Part shown: positions 51,099-59,588 of the stretch, piece after piece | Layout of the letters: each line of letters opens with the position of its first letter | Position numbering within the stretch: the first letter of the stretch is position 1 | Assembly: GCA_937899895.1 (NCBI GenBank) | Contig: CALBQR010000057.1 | Coordinates: 1 to 64,000, forward strand | From: an uncultured Alistipes sp. | Lineage (GTDB): Bacteria > Bacteroidota > Bacteroidia > Bacteroidales > Rikenellaceae | Direction of reading: 5' to 3' | DNA length: 64,000 nt | The notes under the pieces: generated by a model | Told to the model about the DNA's origin: nothing | Seen by the model: only the letters and a program-made list of their open reading frames with translations | Database searches by the model: none | Translations under genes and position numbers: made by a program

Positions 51099-52796
51099 CT
51101 ATCTGCGTTGGATTGACGGGGCGACCGATTCGACCGTGCAGTTGCCGCTATAATTGATTCGAGCATACGGATTGGTGGTGGTTGCACGCAATTTACCAGA
51201 GCAGAGTACATCTGCCGACGAATAGTCGTTGGCTACGACCGTCAGGTTTCGCACATCGAACTTTGCGGCGTTGAACTCCGAGCGACCCGCCAGCGAAACA
51301 AACCCCTCGGTTGCGCGACCTGCGCCAATATTGATCTTCGAGTAGCCTTCGAGTTTGGCCGAGAACTTCGCACCCTGCGGAGCCGACATACGCTTGGCGA
51401 TGATCGACGAGCGACCGTTGAGCAGGAGCACAGCGGACTTTTCAAATGTGATCTGATCCGAAGCCACGTCAGAATAGCCATTAAGTTCCACTCGGAGGGT
51501 GGTTGCGCCGATCTCGCCACGAAGTTTACTGCGACCATTGAGCACAAATCTCGCCTCGTGAATCGACGTGCCGATATTGAGGTCAGAGTAGCCATTTGCC
51601 TTGCCCACAAAGGTATTTGTTACGACCGTGCCACTGACCTCCGAACGACCGTCAAGATTGTACAGAACCATACCATTTTTCATCGTACTGCCATCGCGGT
51701 TGGTCGTGAGGACATTCGCATTGAATTTGCTGTAACCATTGGCATTAACCGTTACCTTCTGTGCGATCAGATGTCCCGTCGCTGACACCGAAGCACGGTT
51801 ATTGACATCGAAAGTCAGCATATCGGTACGGAGCGAGGTCTTGATCTGCACCGATGCAGTGTTATTGGCATAGATACGGCTCAAATGCGACGACACGGGC
51901 AGATAGACCTCAACTTTCATATCGCCAGTCCAAGCCGAGTACTTTTTGTGATCAATCGAAAGGCTGAGCACGCCATCTCGCATCTCATACTTCACAGCGT
52001 CCATAAAAGCTCGGTCGCAACGAACTTTGAGTGTCGAGACCGATGGTGCGATTATCACTTTGATACGGCCATCGACACGCAGAGTGTGGTAATTTACAAT
52101 CTTGCCATAGTCTTGTTCAATGGTCTGACCCGTAGGCGACAGCAGCGGCGTGCGCTTACCATTCAGGCGATAATATTGCTGTTTGACTTCGGGCGCGGGA
52201 ACAGACTCGATGGGCAGCAGTTTGCCATCATCGCCGAGAACATAGGTACGTGTGCGGGGATCTTTCATCACATCTTTCACATAGTCAAGCACCTCGTTTT
52301 GGTCCGACGCGTTAGCCAACTGCCAATACAACGCGCTATCAATATAGAAGGTGTTGTCGTTCATCGACACATTACCCTCGAAATCGACACCTGCCACCCG
52401 ACGAATTGTCCACGCCAGAGAGCCCTCCGAGTTGTAGAGCTGATGAATTTGGGCACTCGAAAGCACCTCGGCAAAGCGGTCGATATAGTCCAGCTTGACC
52501 TGTGCCGTAGCCGCCACGTTCATCAAATTGACCTTCATCGCGTTGAGCGGAGTAGCCTCGTCGAGTTGTTCGTTGGCTGTGCGAGTTGCCTCGGCCAAAG
52601 CAGCGCGATACTCGTCATAGATCGGCTCGAACTGACGGCGCGTCTCCTTTGAGAGATTCAGCGACGAGATCACCTGCTCGCGCGCCGCTGCACGGATTTC
52701 ATCGGGCGTCTGTGGCTCTTCGGCCGCAGGCTCGGTGGCAAAAGCCACGCTGATCGTGCAAAATATTGCTATGAGGATTAAATAGATACGTTTCAT
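51099..52796 (-). CDS. Exported protein with LTXXQ-like helical domain and GIN/DUF2807 beta-repeat domain
   Basis: 565-residue exported protein with a signal peptide MKRIYLILIAIFCTISVAFA. Residues 25-125 form a helical region resembling Spy-like domains (LNLSKETRRQFEPIYDEY). The C-terminal part (from about 250) is a GIN (DUF2807) domain: HTLRVDGRIKVIIAPS, then about a dozen strands of roughly 20 residues with recurring NGYS and NGRS turns, a right-handed beta-helix-like pattern. The ATG at 52796 is chosen because the signal peptide begins there. It ends the sigma factor operon, so the sigma factor may control it. Function: perhaps surface adhesion or envelope sensing, inferred. Confidence 0.82.
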   Translation of the reverse strand: MKRIYLILIAIFCTISVAFATEPAAEEPQTPDEIRAAAREQVISSLNLSKETRRQFEPIYDEYRAALAEATRTANEQLDEATPLNAMKVNLMNVAATAQVKLDYIDRFAEVLSSAQIHQLYNSEGSLAWTIRRVAGVDFEGNVSMNDNTFYIDSALYWQLANASDQNEVLDYVKDVMKDPRTRTYVLGDDGKLLPIESVPAPEVKQQYYRLNGKRTPLLSPTGQTIEQDYGKIVNYHTLRVDGRIKVIIAPSVSTLKVRCDRAFMDAVKYEMRDGVLSLSIDHKKYSAWTGDMKVEVYLPVSSHLSRIYANNTASVQIKTSLRTDMLTFDVNNRASVSATGHLIAQKVTVNANGYSKFNANVLTTNRDGSTMKNGMVLYNLDGRSEVSGTVVTNTFVGKANGYSDLNIGTSIHEARFVLNGRSKLRGEIGATTLRVELNGYSDVASDQITFEKSAVLLLNGRSSIIAKRMSAPQGAKFSAKLEGYSKINIGAGRATEGFVSLAGRSEFNAAKFDVRNLTVVANDYSSADVLCSGKLRATTTNPYARINYSGNCTVESVAPSIQRR

Positions 52797-52809
52797 TTTG
52801 TTTGTAGAG

Positions 52810-53139
52810 TTAGATTTGTGGATTGAAAATAATATCATCGTAGTTTGTAGCCGCCACCTCGCGCAGTGTTTCGGGCGATGCCGTTGCCAACAGTTCAGCA
52901 AGTGTCGGCTGTGGTTCGGGTTCCATATCCATAAGCGAAAAGCCCGCTATCAGTGCAACGACAACAACAGCCATAGCAAATGCCCACTGCAACTGCCCAC
53001 GACGTGCGGGTTGAGCCGTCTTTGCAGGTTGCGCCACACGTGCCGTAGTGCGCAAGCGGATGCGCTCGGCCATCACCTCGAACTCCGCATCCGATGTGCG
53101 GTACGGAAGTCGTCGATCAATTATGCGTAAGTTACTCAT
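52810..53139 (-). CDS. Small single-pass membrane protein, putative anti-sigma factor
   Basis: 109-residue protein with a basic cytoplasmic N-terminus (MSNLRIIDRRLPYRTSDAEF, then MAERIRLRT), one transmembrane helix (about 50-70, LQWAFAMAVVVVALIAGFSL) and a short outer tail (PTLAELLATASPETLREVA). The start ATG at 53139 overlaps the sigma factor stop as ATGA. Gene order and topology suit an anti-sigma factor that would sequester the upstream ECF sigma, but no zinc-binding or FecR motif is visible, so this is inference. Confidence 0.7.
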   Translation of the reverse strand: MSNLRIIDRRLPYRTSDAEFEVMAERIRLRTTARVAQPAKTAQPARRGQLQWAFAMAVVVVALIAGFSLMDMEPEPQPTLAELLATASPETLREVAATNYDDIIFNPQI

Positions 53140-53696
53140 ATCTGCCATTCGTTTAACTGTTCTTTCAATCGTTTCACCGCGTAATGGTAGCAGGTTTTGG
53201 CCGCCTGCTCGCTCTGCCCTGTCGCGGTGGCTATCTGGGCATAGCTCAAATCATCGTAGTAGCGTAGGTTAAAGACTATTCGCTGCTTGGTCGGCAGTTC
53301 CAACACCGCCCGTTGGAACTCAATCAATCGCTCATCAACATCGGGAGGCGAGCAATCGGCTACGCGATCCGAGAGCTCGCGGCTCACCCGATCTATCGAC
53401 GTGAAGATCGACCGTCGCCGCCGTCGCAAAGCACTGATGGACAAATTGGTGGCAATGCGGTAAACCCAAGCGCGCAACTCGCCATCACCCCCACGGAATT
53501 GATCGAACTGCTCGAAGGCTCGTACGAATGTCTCCTGCGTGATCTCCTCGGCCTCGTCGTGCTCGACAACCAATCGTCGCACGTGCCAATAGATTGGTCG
53601 GAGCAGCACCCCGACCAGACGGTCGAAGGCCTCGTTGCGAGTGGCCTCGTCGCGCAGTTCGGAGCAGGCTGGGAGTGTGTTGTGGGTAGTTGTCAT
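53136..53696 (-). CDS. ECF-type sigma factor (sigma-70 family)
   Basis: 186-residue sigma factor. Region 2 contains RPIYWHVRRLVVEHDEAEEITQETFVRAFEQFDQFRG and RAWVYRIATNLSISALRRRRR (-10 binding). Region 4 has LPTKQRIVFNLRYYDDLSYAQIATATGQSEQAAKT, the helix-turn-helix for the -35 element. Regions 1 and 3 are absent, as in ECF factors. It heads an operon with a membrane protein and the GIN protein. A near-consensus -7 box TATCTTCG lies 38 bases upstream of the ATG, so basal transcription may be weak or autoregulated. Confidence 0.95.
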   Translation of the reverse strand: MTTTHNTLPACSELRDEATRNEAFDRLVGVLLRPIYWHVRRLVVEHDEAEEITQETFVRAFEQFDQFRGGDGELRAWVYRIATNLSISALRRRRRSIFTSIDRVSRELSDRVADCSPPDVDERLIEFQRAVLELPTKQRIVFNLRYYDDLSYAQIATATGQSEQAAKTCYHYAVKRLKEQLNEWQI

Positions 53697-53791
53697 CGGT
53701 TTGTTCAGCAGTGCTTTTGACTATATGACGCACGAAGATACGAAAAGTTAAATCGGGAGTGTGATTTTTCTCAAAAAATTACTACTCACAA

Positions 53792-53831
53792 AATAAAAAC
53801 GGCAACCGCCATTGTCGTGCGATTGCCGTTT
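53792..53831 (-). terminator. Terminator of the 53.9-kb lipoprotein gene
   Basis: Nine-bp stem AAACGGCAA (53797-53805) with TTGCCGTTT (53823-53831), then TTTTATTTT on the minus strand. Confidence 0.85.
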
Positions 53832-53852
53832 GGTGTCGTGGAACAGACCTTA

Positions 53853-54431
53853 TTACTTATACGAGGGGTCGTTCTCCTTGCGCCACGCGTCGAACTCCTC
53901 TTCGGGGATAGCATTCTCAATCAGTTGGCGCACCTCGTCGTTGAGTGTTGTGCGGGTCAGCTGAACGAAACTCATTTTGTATGTCGTTTCGGTTGCGACG
54001 GTTGCGGGCGAGGTCTCAATCACAACTCGATCTTTGGTGAGTTGCAACAGTTTAGCCATCTCGGTCGGCACAAGCGGATTGGTAAATCGTTTGTTCTTCG
54101 TGTCGAGCGAGTAAGCGACCGTCGAAAGTCGAATGGCGTGCTTGGGGCAGAAATTGACAACGCGAGGGGCATAAACATAGTGCGTCATCTGTCCATTTTC
54201 AAAGAAAATCAGATGATTATATACGCCACCAACCGACTGACCACCGGCAAACTCGCCCGATTCGATAAAATATGAGTTATCGATTTCGTGGATATAACCC
54301 CAATAGTTGCCCTCCAAATCGGCTGTGGTCATTGTGGGATCGATCTCCCAATCGGGAGTAACCAACTTATTGTCGTTGTCGCAAGCCACCAGTGCGCAGC
54401 AGGCCATAAGAATTGCAAAAAGTCGTTTCAT
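53853..54431 (-). CDS. Lipoprotein of unknown function
   Basis: 192-residue lipoprotein: MKRLFAILMACCALVAC with Cys17 as lipid anchor. The mature part (GNYWGYIHEID, FFENGQMTHYVYAPRV, TTYKMSFVQL) is beta-rich and ends in a charged helix RQLIENAIPEEEFDAWRKEN. Its signal peptide and length resemble the tandem pair at 22-23 kb, but it lacks CxxC and the ERC segment, so common descent is not clear. Its promoter region is a tandem repeat with two staggered -33/-7 sets. Confidence 0.8.
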   Translation of the reverse strand: MKRLFAILMACCALVACDNDNKLVTPDWEIDPTMTTADLEGNYWGYIHEIDNSYFIESGEFAGGQSVGGVYNHLIFFENGQMTHYVYAPRVVNFCPKHAIRLSTVAYSLDTKNKRFTNPLVPTEMAKLLQLTKDRVVIETSPATVATETTYKMSFVQLTRTTLNDEVRQLIENAIPEEEFDAWRKENDPSYK

Positions 54432-54440
54432 AGTCAGGTC

Positions 54441-54520
54441 TGATTTTTTATTATATTCGCAAATATATTGATTTTTTATTATATTCGCAAATATATTGAT
54501 TTTTTATTATATTTGCAAGT
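54441..54520. promoter_or_regulatory. 28-bp tandem repeat forming overlapping promoters in both directions
   Basis: Two identical 28-bp units (54441-54468 and 54469-54496) and a third partial, slightly changed unit (54497-54520). On the minus strand each full unit holds TATATTTG (54467-54460 and 54495-54488), and the TTG of the next unit lies exactly 20 bases upstream (54490-54488 and 54518-54516), so two staggered promoters face the lipoprotein gene. On the plus strand the last unit has TATATTTG (54508-54515) with TTCG 20 bases upstream, facing the M48 gene. Confidence 0.75.
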
Positions 54521-54543
54521 AAATAAAACTAAAACTCACGATT

Positions 54544-55317
54544 ATGAAAAGACTTCTCGTTATTCTGCTCTGCCCGCTGATGATGAGTGCGTGCAGCTCG
54601 CTCAACACCTCGAAACTGATTAGCGCAGGCACCAATCTGGCCGCTTCGATGGCTATCACCGACGCACAGGTGGCGCAAATGTGTAGCGAATATATGGTCT
54701 ATCAAGATCAGCAGAACAAAATTGCACCTTCGACCTCGAAGTACACACAGCGTCTCAACAAACTCGTCAAGAATCTCAAAGGCGTCGAGGGTATGCCGCT
54801 CAACTTCAAGGTGTATGAGACCAACGAGGTCAATGCATTTGCTTGTGGCGACGGCAGTATCCGTGTCTATTCGGGTCTGATGGACGCAATGACCGACGAT
54901 GAAGTTTTTGCAGTGATCGGCCACGAGATCGGCCACCTCAAACACGCCGACACCAAGAATATGATGAAGCAGGCTTATCGCACCGCGGCTCTTAAAGATG
55001 CTATTGGTTCGATCAGCCCCACGCTCGAAAACCTGACCAACTCGCAACTCGGTGCGATTGCAACGGCTTACGGTGAAGCGCAGTTCTCGCAGAAGCAGGA
55101 GTTTGCAGCCGACGAGGAGGCATTCAATATGTGTATCGCCAACGGTCGCAGTCCCTATGCAATGTACAACGCACTGAACAAGTTGATCCAGATGGCAGGC
55201 AGTAGCAACTCGCAAACCGCATCGAAGGTGGCACAGATGTTCTCGACCCACCCCGACAGCGCAACCCGCGCCGCACGTATCAAGGAGATGGCCGACGCTT
55301 ACACCAAGAAGAAGTAA
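54544..55317 (+). CDS. M48-family metalloprotease (lipoprotein)
   Basis: 257-residue zinc protease anchored by Cys17 (SAC), facing the periplasm. HEIGH at residues 127-131 gives the zinc ligands and general base; Glu186 in KQEFAADEEAF is the third ligand. GVEGMPLNFKVYETNEVNAFACGDGSI precedes the helix, as in BepA/LoiP/YcaL-type proteases that check outer-membrane protein assembly. The C-terminus STHPDSATRAARIKEM is also typical. Promoter lies in the 28-bp repeat; the frameshifted DUF6624 gene follows after 26 bases. Confidence 0.93.
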   Translation: MKRLLVILLCPLMMSACSSLNTSKLISAGTNLAASMAITDAQVAQMCSEYMVYQDQQNKIAPSTSKYTQRLNKLVKNLKGVEGMPLNFKVYETNEVNAFACGDGSIRVYSGLMDAMTDDEVFAVIGHEIGHLKHADTKNMMKQAYRTAALKDAIGSISPTLENLTNSQLGAIATAYGEAQFSQKQEFAADEEAFNMCIANGRSPYAMYNALNKLIQMAGSSNSQTASKVAQMFSTHPDSATRAARIKEMADAYTKKK

Positions 55318-55343
55318 GGAGAATTCACAATTCACAATTTAAG

Positions 55344-55975
55344 TTGAAGAAGAGTGCCTTACTATTAATTATTATATTTTGCGCCGTAGCAAATGCTACG
55401 GCGCAAAATGTTGATTCGCTCCTACGCGAAGTTCACCGTTCGGATCAAGCAGTACGACGGGCAATGATCGCGCTCACGCAGAGTGATCAACTCGACATCG
55501 ACGCCGTCATTGCCGCACAAGAGCAAATCGATAAGGTCGATTCGGTCAATCAGGTCGTGGTCGCACGCCTGCTCGAAAAGGGGTGGCCGCAAGGACTATC
55601 CGATGAGGCTCATCACACAATTTGGCTTGTGATCGACCACGCCCCACTCGATTACCAACTGCGTTACCTGCCATTGGTCGAAGCGCAGATGGTCAAGGGC
55701 GTGATCTCAAAGAGCGACTATGCTCACTATTCGACCGTGTATGTATGCGACAAGGCGCGCCACAACGCTATGGGACACAGACCGTTCAGCGTCGTAGCAC
55801 TGAGGCGAATGCGCCCATTTACGTTTGGCCGATCGAGAATCCTCGCAAGCTCAATCGCCTGCGTCGCTCGATGGGGCTCTCGCCAATCAAACGCTACTGC
55901 CGAAAGGTTGCCAAAACTTACGGCGCACCCTGCATTTACGATCCACGACTAACGGTCGAGGATTTTGAAGAGTAA
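55344..55975 (+). pseudogene. DUF6624-family gene broken by a single-base frameshift
   Basis: The first frame (from a TTG at 55344) encodes a signal peptide MKKSALLLIIIFCAVANATA and a DUF6624-like region, VARLLEKGWPQGLSDEAHHT, VIDHAPLDYQLRYLPLVEAQ and VKGVISKSDYAHY. After about 55730 the family pattern continues in another frame: FDRVCMRQGAPQRYGTQTVQ, then YVWPIENPRKLNRLRRSMGL to the stop at 55975. One T seems missing in TATTCGACC at 55728-55736. Either the gene is inactive, the base is a sequencing error, or the ribosome shifts. No ATG is present at the start, which lies next to an attcacaatt repeat. Confidence 0.8.
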
Positions 55976-55980
55976 GATTA

Positions 55981-56024
55981 CAAACCGCGCTGCACAATTC
56001 AAGTGTGGCGCGGTTTGCTTTTTG
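55981..56024 (+). terminator. Terminator after the DUF6624 pseudogene
   Basis: Stem CAAACCGCGC (55981-55990) with GCGCGGTTTG (56008-56017), then CTTTTTG. The right arm also holds the TTG of the next promoter. Confidence 0.8.
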
Positions 56025-56044
56025 AATTAAAATGCCTATTTTTG
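56015..56044 (+). promoter_or_regulatory. Promoter of the DUF486 gene
   Basis: TTG (56015-56017), 19 bases, then TATTTTTG (56037-56044), 37 bases before the ATG. Confidence 0.7.
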
Positions 56045-56080
56045 CGGCCGATTTTGACACACTTTTAACACCAAATCGAA

Positions 56081-56449
56081 ATGAAGGGATTGATGACAAT
56101 CGGACTGCTCGTGATGTCCAACATATTTATGACAATGGCGTGGTACGGCCATCTGAAATTTAGCCAAATGAAGGGTTTTGACAAACTCGGATTGGTCGCT
56201 ATCGTGCTGATTAGCTGGGGCATTGCGCTGTTCGAGTACTTCTTCCAAGTGCCCGCCAACCGTATCGGTTTCCGCGAGAATGGCGGTCCGTTCTCGTTGG
56301 TCGAGTTGAAGGTGATTCAGGAGGTTGTGTCGCTCACGGTATTCACGATCTTCACGCTGCTCGTTTTCCGTACCGAGGCTCTGCGCTGGAATCACGCTGT
56401 GGGTTTCTTGTGTTTGATCCTTGCCGTCTATTTTATTTTCCGCAAATAA
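56081..56449 (+). CDS. DMT-family membrane protein (DUF486)
   Basis: 122-residue membrane protein with four helices (about 3-22, 35-55, 78-98, 103-119). NIFMTMAWYGHLKF, SWGIALFEYFFQVPANRIG and EVVSLTVFTIF are the hallmarks of the DUF486/YnfA-like small multidrug-like family. Substrate and direction of transport are unknown. It has its own promoter and is convergent with the BASS-type gene. Confidence 0.93.
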   Translation: MKGLMTIGLLVMSNIFMTMAWYGHLKFSQMKGFDKLGLVAIVLISWGIALFEYFFQVPANRIGFRENGGPFSLVELKVIQEVVSLTVFTIFTLLVFRTEALRWNHAVGFLCLILAVYFIFRK

Positions 56450-56470
56450 CTAACCCACACTTAAATAGCA

Positions 56471-56507
56471 GACGCCACCCCGAACGTTCGAGGTGGCGTC
56501 ATTCTTT
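56471..56507. terminator. Hairpin between convergent genes
   Basis: Stem GACGCCACC (56471-56479) with GGTGGCGTC (56492-56500) plus an inner CGAAC/GTTCG stem; T-rich ATTCTTTTC follows on the plus strand. Confidence 0.7.
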
Positions 56508-56521
56508 TCGTTGCGACTACC

Positions 56522-57412
56522 CTACTTCTGCTCGCGGGCACGCCACATCTGGTAACTATTGACCAAATTTTGCCATACGATATAGGCCGTCGGCGCGATC
56601 GACGAGAGCGGATCGAGGAAAGTCTGCGAAATCCACACCACGAGGATCGTATTCTTCTGACCGAGCGACTGACCTCCCGCCGCAGGATCGCCATAGTGGC
56701 GACCAAGACGGCGACCAAGCACAAACTGCGCAACGCAGACAACCAAAGCCACCGCAGCAAGCAAAATCTCGGTTACGAAATCGGCATCCTGCAAATCGAG
56801 AATAAAGCAGGTTGTGCGTGCCATAATCACAGCCAAACCAACAAGCCACATATAGAACGAAAGTGAGCTGTGGCGCGAAATCCAGCCATTAAGTCGAGGC
56901 GTAGCGTGGCGGCACACCTGCGCCACAATAAAGGGCATTACAAGCATCGGAGCCACGCGGGAGAGAATCTCTGTAAATGAGCAGGTTCCATCGCCCACCG
57001 CACTCAAAACAACGGGAGCCGCAAAAGCAAAAACAAAGTTGCAAAGCAGGCTGTAAGTTGTCATTGTAACGATATTTGCGCCCAACATTCCGCCAATAAC
57101 CACCGCTGCCATTGCCACGGGAGCCATCACGCATATCAACGCACCCTGCGCCACCGTAACATTCCACCACGCCAGCGCGACATACAATGCCAACGCCACC
57201 ACAAATTGGAAGGCAATCAGCCAAAAGTGCATCGCCTGCAATCGCATCTGTTGCATATCGACACGGCAGAAGGTAAAAAAGAGCATCGAAAAGATCACAA
57301 CGGGGGTGATCATATGGTTGCACCACGTATCGAGCATCATAATCTGGCGGCAGAAAAGCGCGCCTGCGATCATAACGGTCGGCATCGAAATTGTCTTTAC
57401 GGTCGGATTCAT
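56522..57412 (-). CDS. BASS-family membrane transporter
   Basis: 296-residue membrane protein with eight to ten hydrophobic helices, similar to the bile acid:sodium symporter superfamily. Landmarks are MITPVVIFSMLFFTFCRVD, VMAPVAMAAVVIGGMLGANI (discontinuous helix), and QKNTILVVWISQTFLDPLSSIAPTAYIVW. I took the ATG at 57412; the residues upstream in the same frame are not hydrophobic or conserved. Substrate unknown: many bacterial members carry organic anions rather than bile acids. It has a -7 box TACATTTG at 57447-57440. Confidence 0.82.
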   Translation of the reverse strand: MNPTVKTISMPTVMIAGALFCRQIMMLDTWCNHMITPVVIFSMLFFTFCRVDMQQMRLQAMHFWLIAFQFVVALALYVALAWWNVTVAQGALICVMAPVAMAAVVIGGMLGANIVTMTTYSLLCNFVFAFAAPVVLSAVGDGTCSFTEILSRVAPMLVMPFIVAQVCRHATPRLNGWISRHSSLSFYMWLVGLAVIMARTTCFILDLQDADFVTEILLAAVALVVCVAQFVLGRRLGRHYGDPAAGGQSLGQKNTILVVWISQTFLDPLSSIAPTAYIVWQNLVNSYQMWRAREQK

Positions 57413-57597
57413 TGTTATAAATAGTCTGAATGATGGGTACAAATGTAGCCATTTTCGGTCGGTTTGCCACACATTGAAGAGCATTTTTACCTATCCAAAC
57501 TCTCTTCGTGTGCGCATTATGCGCTCGCACAAGTCTGCGCAGGAGAGAAAAGTTGATAAAAACATACGTTTTTTGATAAAAATGAGAGGTCAAATAT

Positions 57598-57627
57598 TTG
57601 CTGGCTGACGCGCTTTTGTTATCTTTG
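57598..57627 (+). promoter_or_regulatory. Promoter of the purF/nagB operon
   Basis: TTG (57598-57600), 19 bases, then TATCTTTG (57620-57627), 46 bases before the ATG. Confidence 0.75.
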
Positions 57628-57673
57628 TAGTCGATATTTTTTCAAATTCAATTTCTACAACAACTCTACTTCT

Positions 57674-59545
57674 ATGAGTGAGGCACTTAAACACGAATGT
57701 GGCATCGCCCTCGTTAGGTTGAGAAAACCTATCTCCTATTACACTGAAAAGTATGGTACGCCCCTCTACGGTATGAACAAACTCTATCTGTTGATGGAGA
57801 AACAGCATAACCGCGGTCAGGAAGGTGCAGGTTTGGCCTGTATCAAACTTACGGCACAAGCCGGCAACGAGTATATTTTCCGAGAACGAGCACTCGGCAG
57901 TGGTGCAATCGGCGAATGTTTCGCCGCAGCCAACAAAGCTATCGCCGAAGGTCGCGCAGCAGGTCTTGCAGATGAAGATATGCCCTACGTTGGCGAATGT
58001 TACGTAGGACACCTGCGTTACAGCACCAATGGCCGTAGCGGTATGTCATACGTACATCCCTTCCTGCGTCGAAACAATTGGCGCAGTCGTAACATCGTTC
58101 TGGCCGGTAATTTCAGTTTGACCAACACCGAAGAGCTGATGGCTCACGTGGTCAAGCAGGGCCAGCACCCCCGTCAGGATGCCGATATGTTCCTGATGCT
58201 CGAACAACTCGGCTATATGCTCGATGAGCAGGTCGAAGAGTTACAGCACCGCTTTATGGCCGAAGGTTTTATGGGCACAGAGCTCATTGACAAGATCGAA
58301 GACGAACTGAACATTCAGAAAATTATGCGCGAAGCATCGTCGCTGTGGGACGGTGGCTTTGTGATCGAAGGCGCAACAGGTACAGGCGACTGCTTCGTAC
58401 TGCGCGATAAGTGGGGCATCCGATCGGCATTCTACTACATCGACGACGAGGTAGTGATCGTAGCTTCGGAGCGTCCCGTAATCCAAACGGCTATGAATCT
58501 CACCACTGATCAGGTGAAGGAGTTGAAGGCAGGCGAGGGTCTGTTCATCAAGCGCGATGGTACGGTGAGCGTCGAGCAGATTTTGGAGCCTGCCGAGAAG
58601 TTCGCCCCCTGCTCGTTTGAGCGCATCTATTTTTCGCGCGGTAGCGACTCGGAGATCTATCGTGAGCGCAAGACGCTCGGTCGTCTGCTCTGCGACAAGA
58701 TCCTCAGCGAGGTCGATTACGACATTGATCATCTGGTACTCTCGTTTATTCCCAACACGGCCGAGGTGGCTTACTACGGTATGGTCGAGGGTATGAATAA
58801 CTATATGAATCGCCAGAAGGTGGAGCAGATCGAGGCTCTGGGTGCCAATCCGCAGGCCGAACAGATCGAGGCAATTCTCGACCGCAGTGTGCGCACCGAG
58901 AAGCTGGCGATTAAGGATATCAAACTGCGTACGTTCATTACCGAAGGTTCGAGCCGCAACGATCTGGCAGCTCACGTTTATGACATCACATACGACACGG
59001 TTACTCCCGGTGTTGATAGCATTGCCGTTATCGACGACTCGATTGTGCGTGGCACAACCTTGAAGCAGAGTATCGTCAAGATCCTCAGCCGATTAAATCC
59101 GAAGAAGATCGTTATCGTTTCGTCATCGCCGCAGGTGCGTTATCCCGACTACTACGGTATCGATATGTCGCGTATGAGCGAATTTATCGCCTTCCACGCT
59201 GCGGTTGCCCTATTGCGCGAGCGCGGTATGGAACAACTCTTGCACGACACTTACAACAAGTGCTTGGAGCAGGCGAAGTTGCCCGTTTCGCAGATGGTCA
59301 ATTGCGTGAAGGATATTTACGCACCATTCACCGACGACGAGATTACGGCTCAAATTACCAAGATGCTGACTCCCGAAGATTGCACGGTGCCCGTGAGCAT
59401 CGTCTATCAGTCGATCGAGGGTCTGCACGAGGCCTGCCCCAACAACAAGGGCGATTGGTACTTCTCAGGCGACTACCCCACTGCGGGCGGCAACCGCTTG
59501 GTAAATGAGGCCTACGTAGCCTACTACGAGAAATTTGTTAAATAA
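57674..59545 (+). CDS. PurF-type amidophosphoribosyltransferase (long form)
   Basis: 623-residue class II glutamine amidotransferase joined to a phosphoribosyltransferase. MSEALKHECGIALVRL places the N-terminal nucleophile at Cys9, so an 8-residue propeptide must be removed. GRSGMSYVHPF and LAGNFSLTNTEEL belong to the glutaminase, and VIDDSIVRGTTLKQSI is the PRPP-binding motif. It is longer than E. coli PurF (505) and has an inserted segment and a longer tail, as in many Bacteroidota. The canonical role is the first step of purine synthesis. Co-transcription with two NagB-type genes suggests a link to amino-sugar nitrogen (inference). Confidence 0.9.
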   Translation: MSEALKHECGIALVRLRKPISYYTEKYGTPLYGMNKLYLLMEKQHNRGQEGAGLACIKLTAQAGNEYIFRERALGSGAIGECFAAANKAIAEGRAAGLADEDMPYVGECYVGHLRYSTNGRSGMSYVHPFLRRNNWRSRNIVLAGNFSLTNTEELMAHVVKQGQHPRQDADMFLMLEQLGYMLDEQVEELQHRFMAEGFMGTELIDKIEDELNIQKIMREASSLWDGGFVIEGATGTGDCFVLRDKWGIRSAFYYIDDEVVIVASERPVIQTAMNLTTDQVKELKAGEGLFIKRDGTVSVEQILEPAEKFAPCSFERIYFSRGSDSEIYRERKTLGRLLCDKILSEVDYDIDHLVLSFIPNTAEVAYYGMVEGMNNYMNRQKVEQIEALGANPQAEQIEAILDRSVRTEKLAIKDIKLRTFITEGSSRNDLAAHVYDITYDTVTPGVDSIAVIDDSIVRGTTLKQSIVKILSRLNPKKIVIVSSSPQVRYPDYYGIDMSRMSEFIAFHAAVALLRERGMEQLLHDTYNKCLEQAKLPVSQMVNCVKDIYAPFTDDEITAQITKMLTPEDCTVPVSIVYQSIEGLHEACPNNKGDWYFSGDYPTAGGNRLVNEAYVAYYEKFVK

Positions 59546-59588
59546 GAGATTTGATAAAGTAACCAACTAAAAGACTTGACACTCAATT

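Noticed and set aside
54441..54520. Origin iterons or CRISPR in the 28-bp repeats
   Set aside because: There are no spacers, no cas, rep or dnaA gene nearby, and the units match the promoter consensus with correct spacing.
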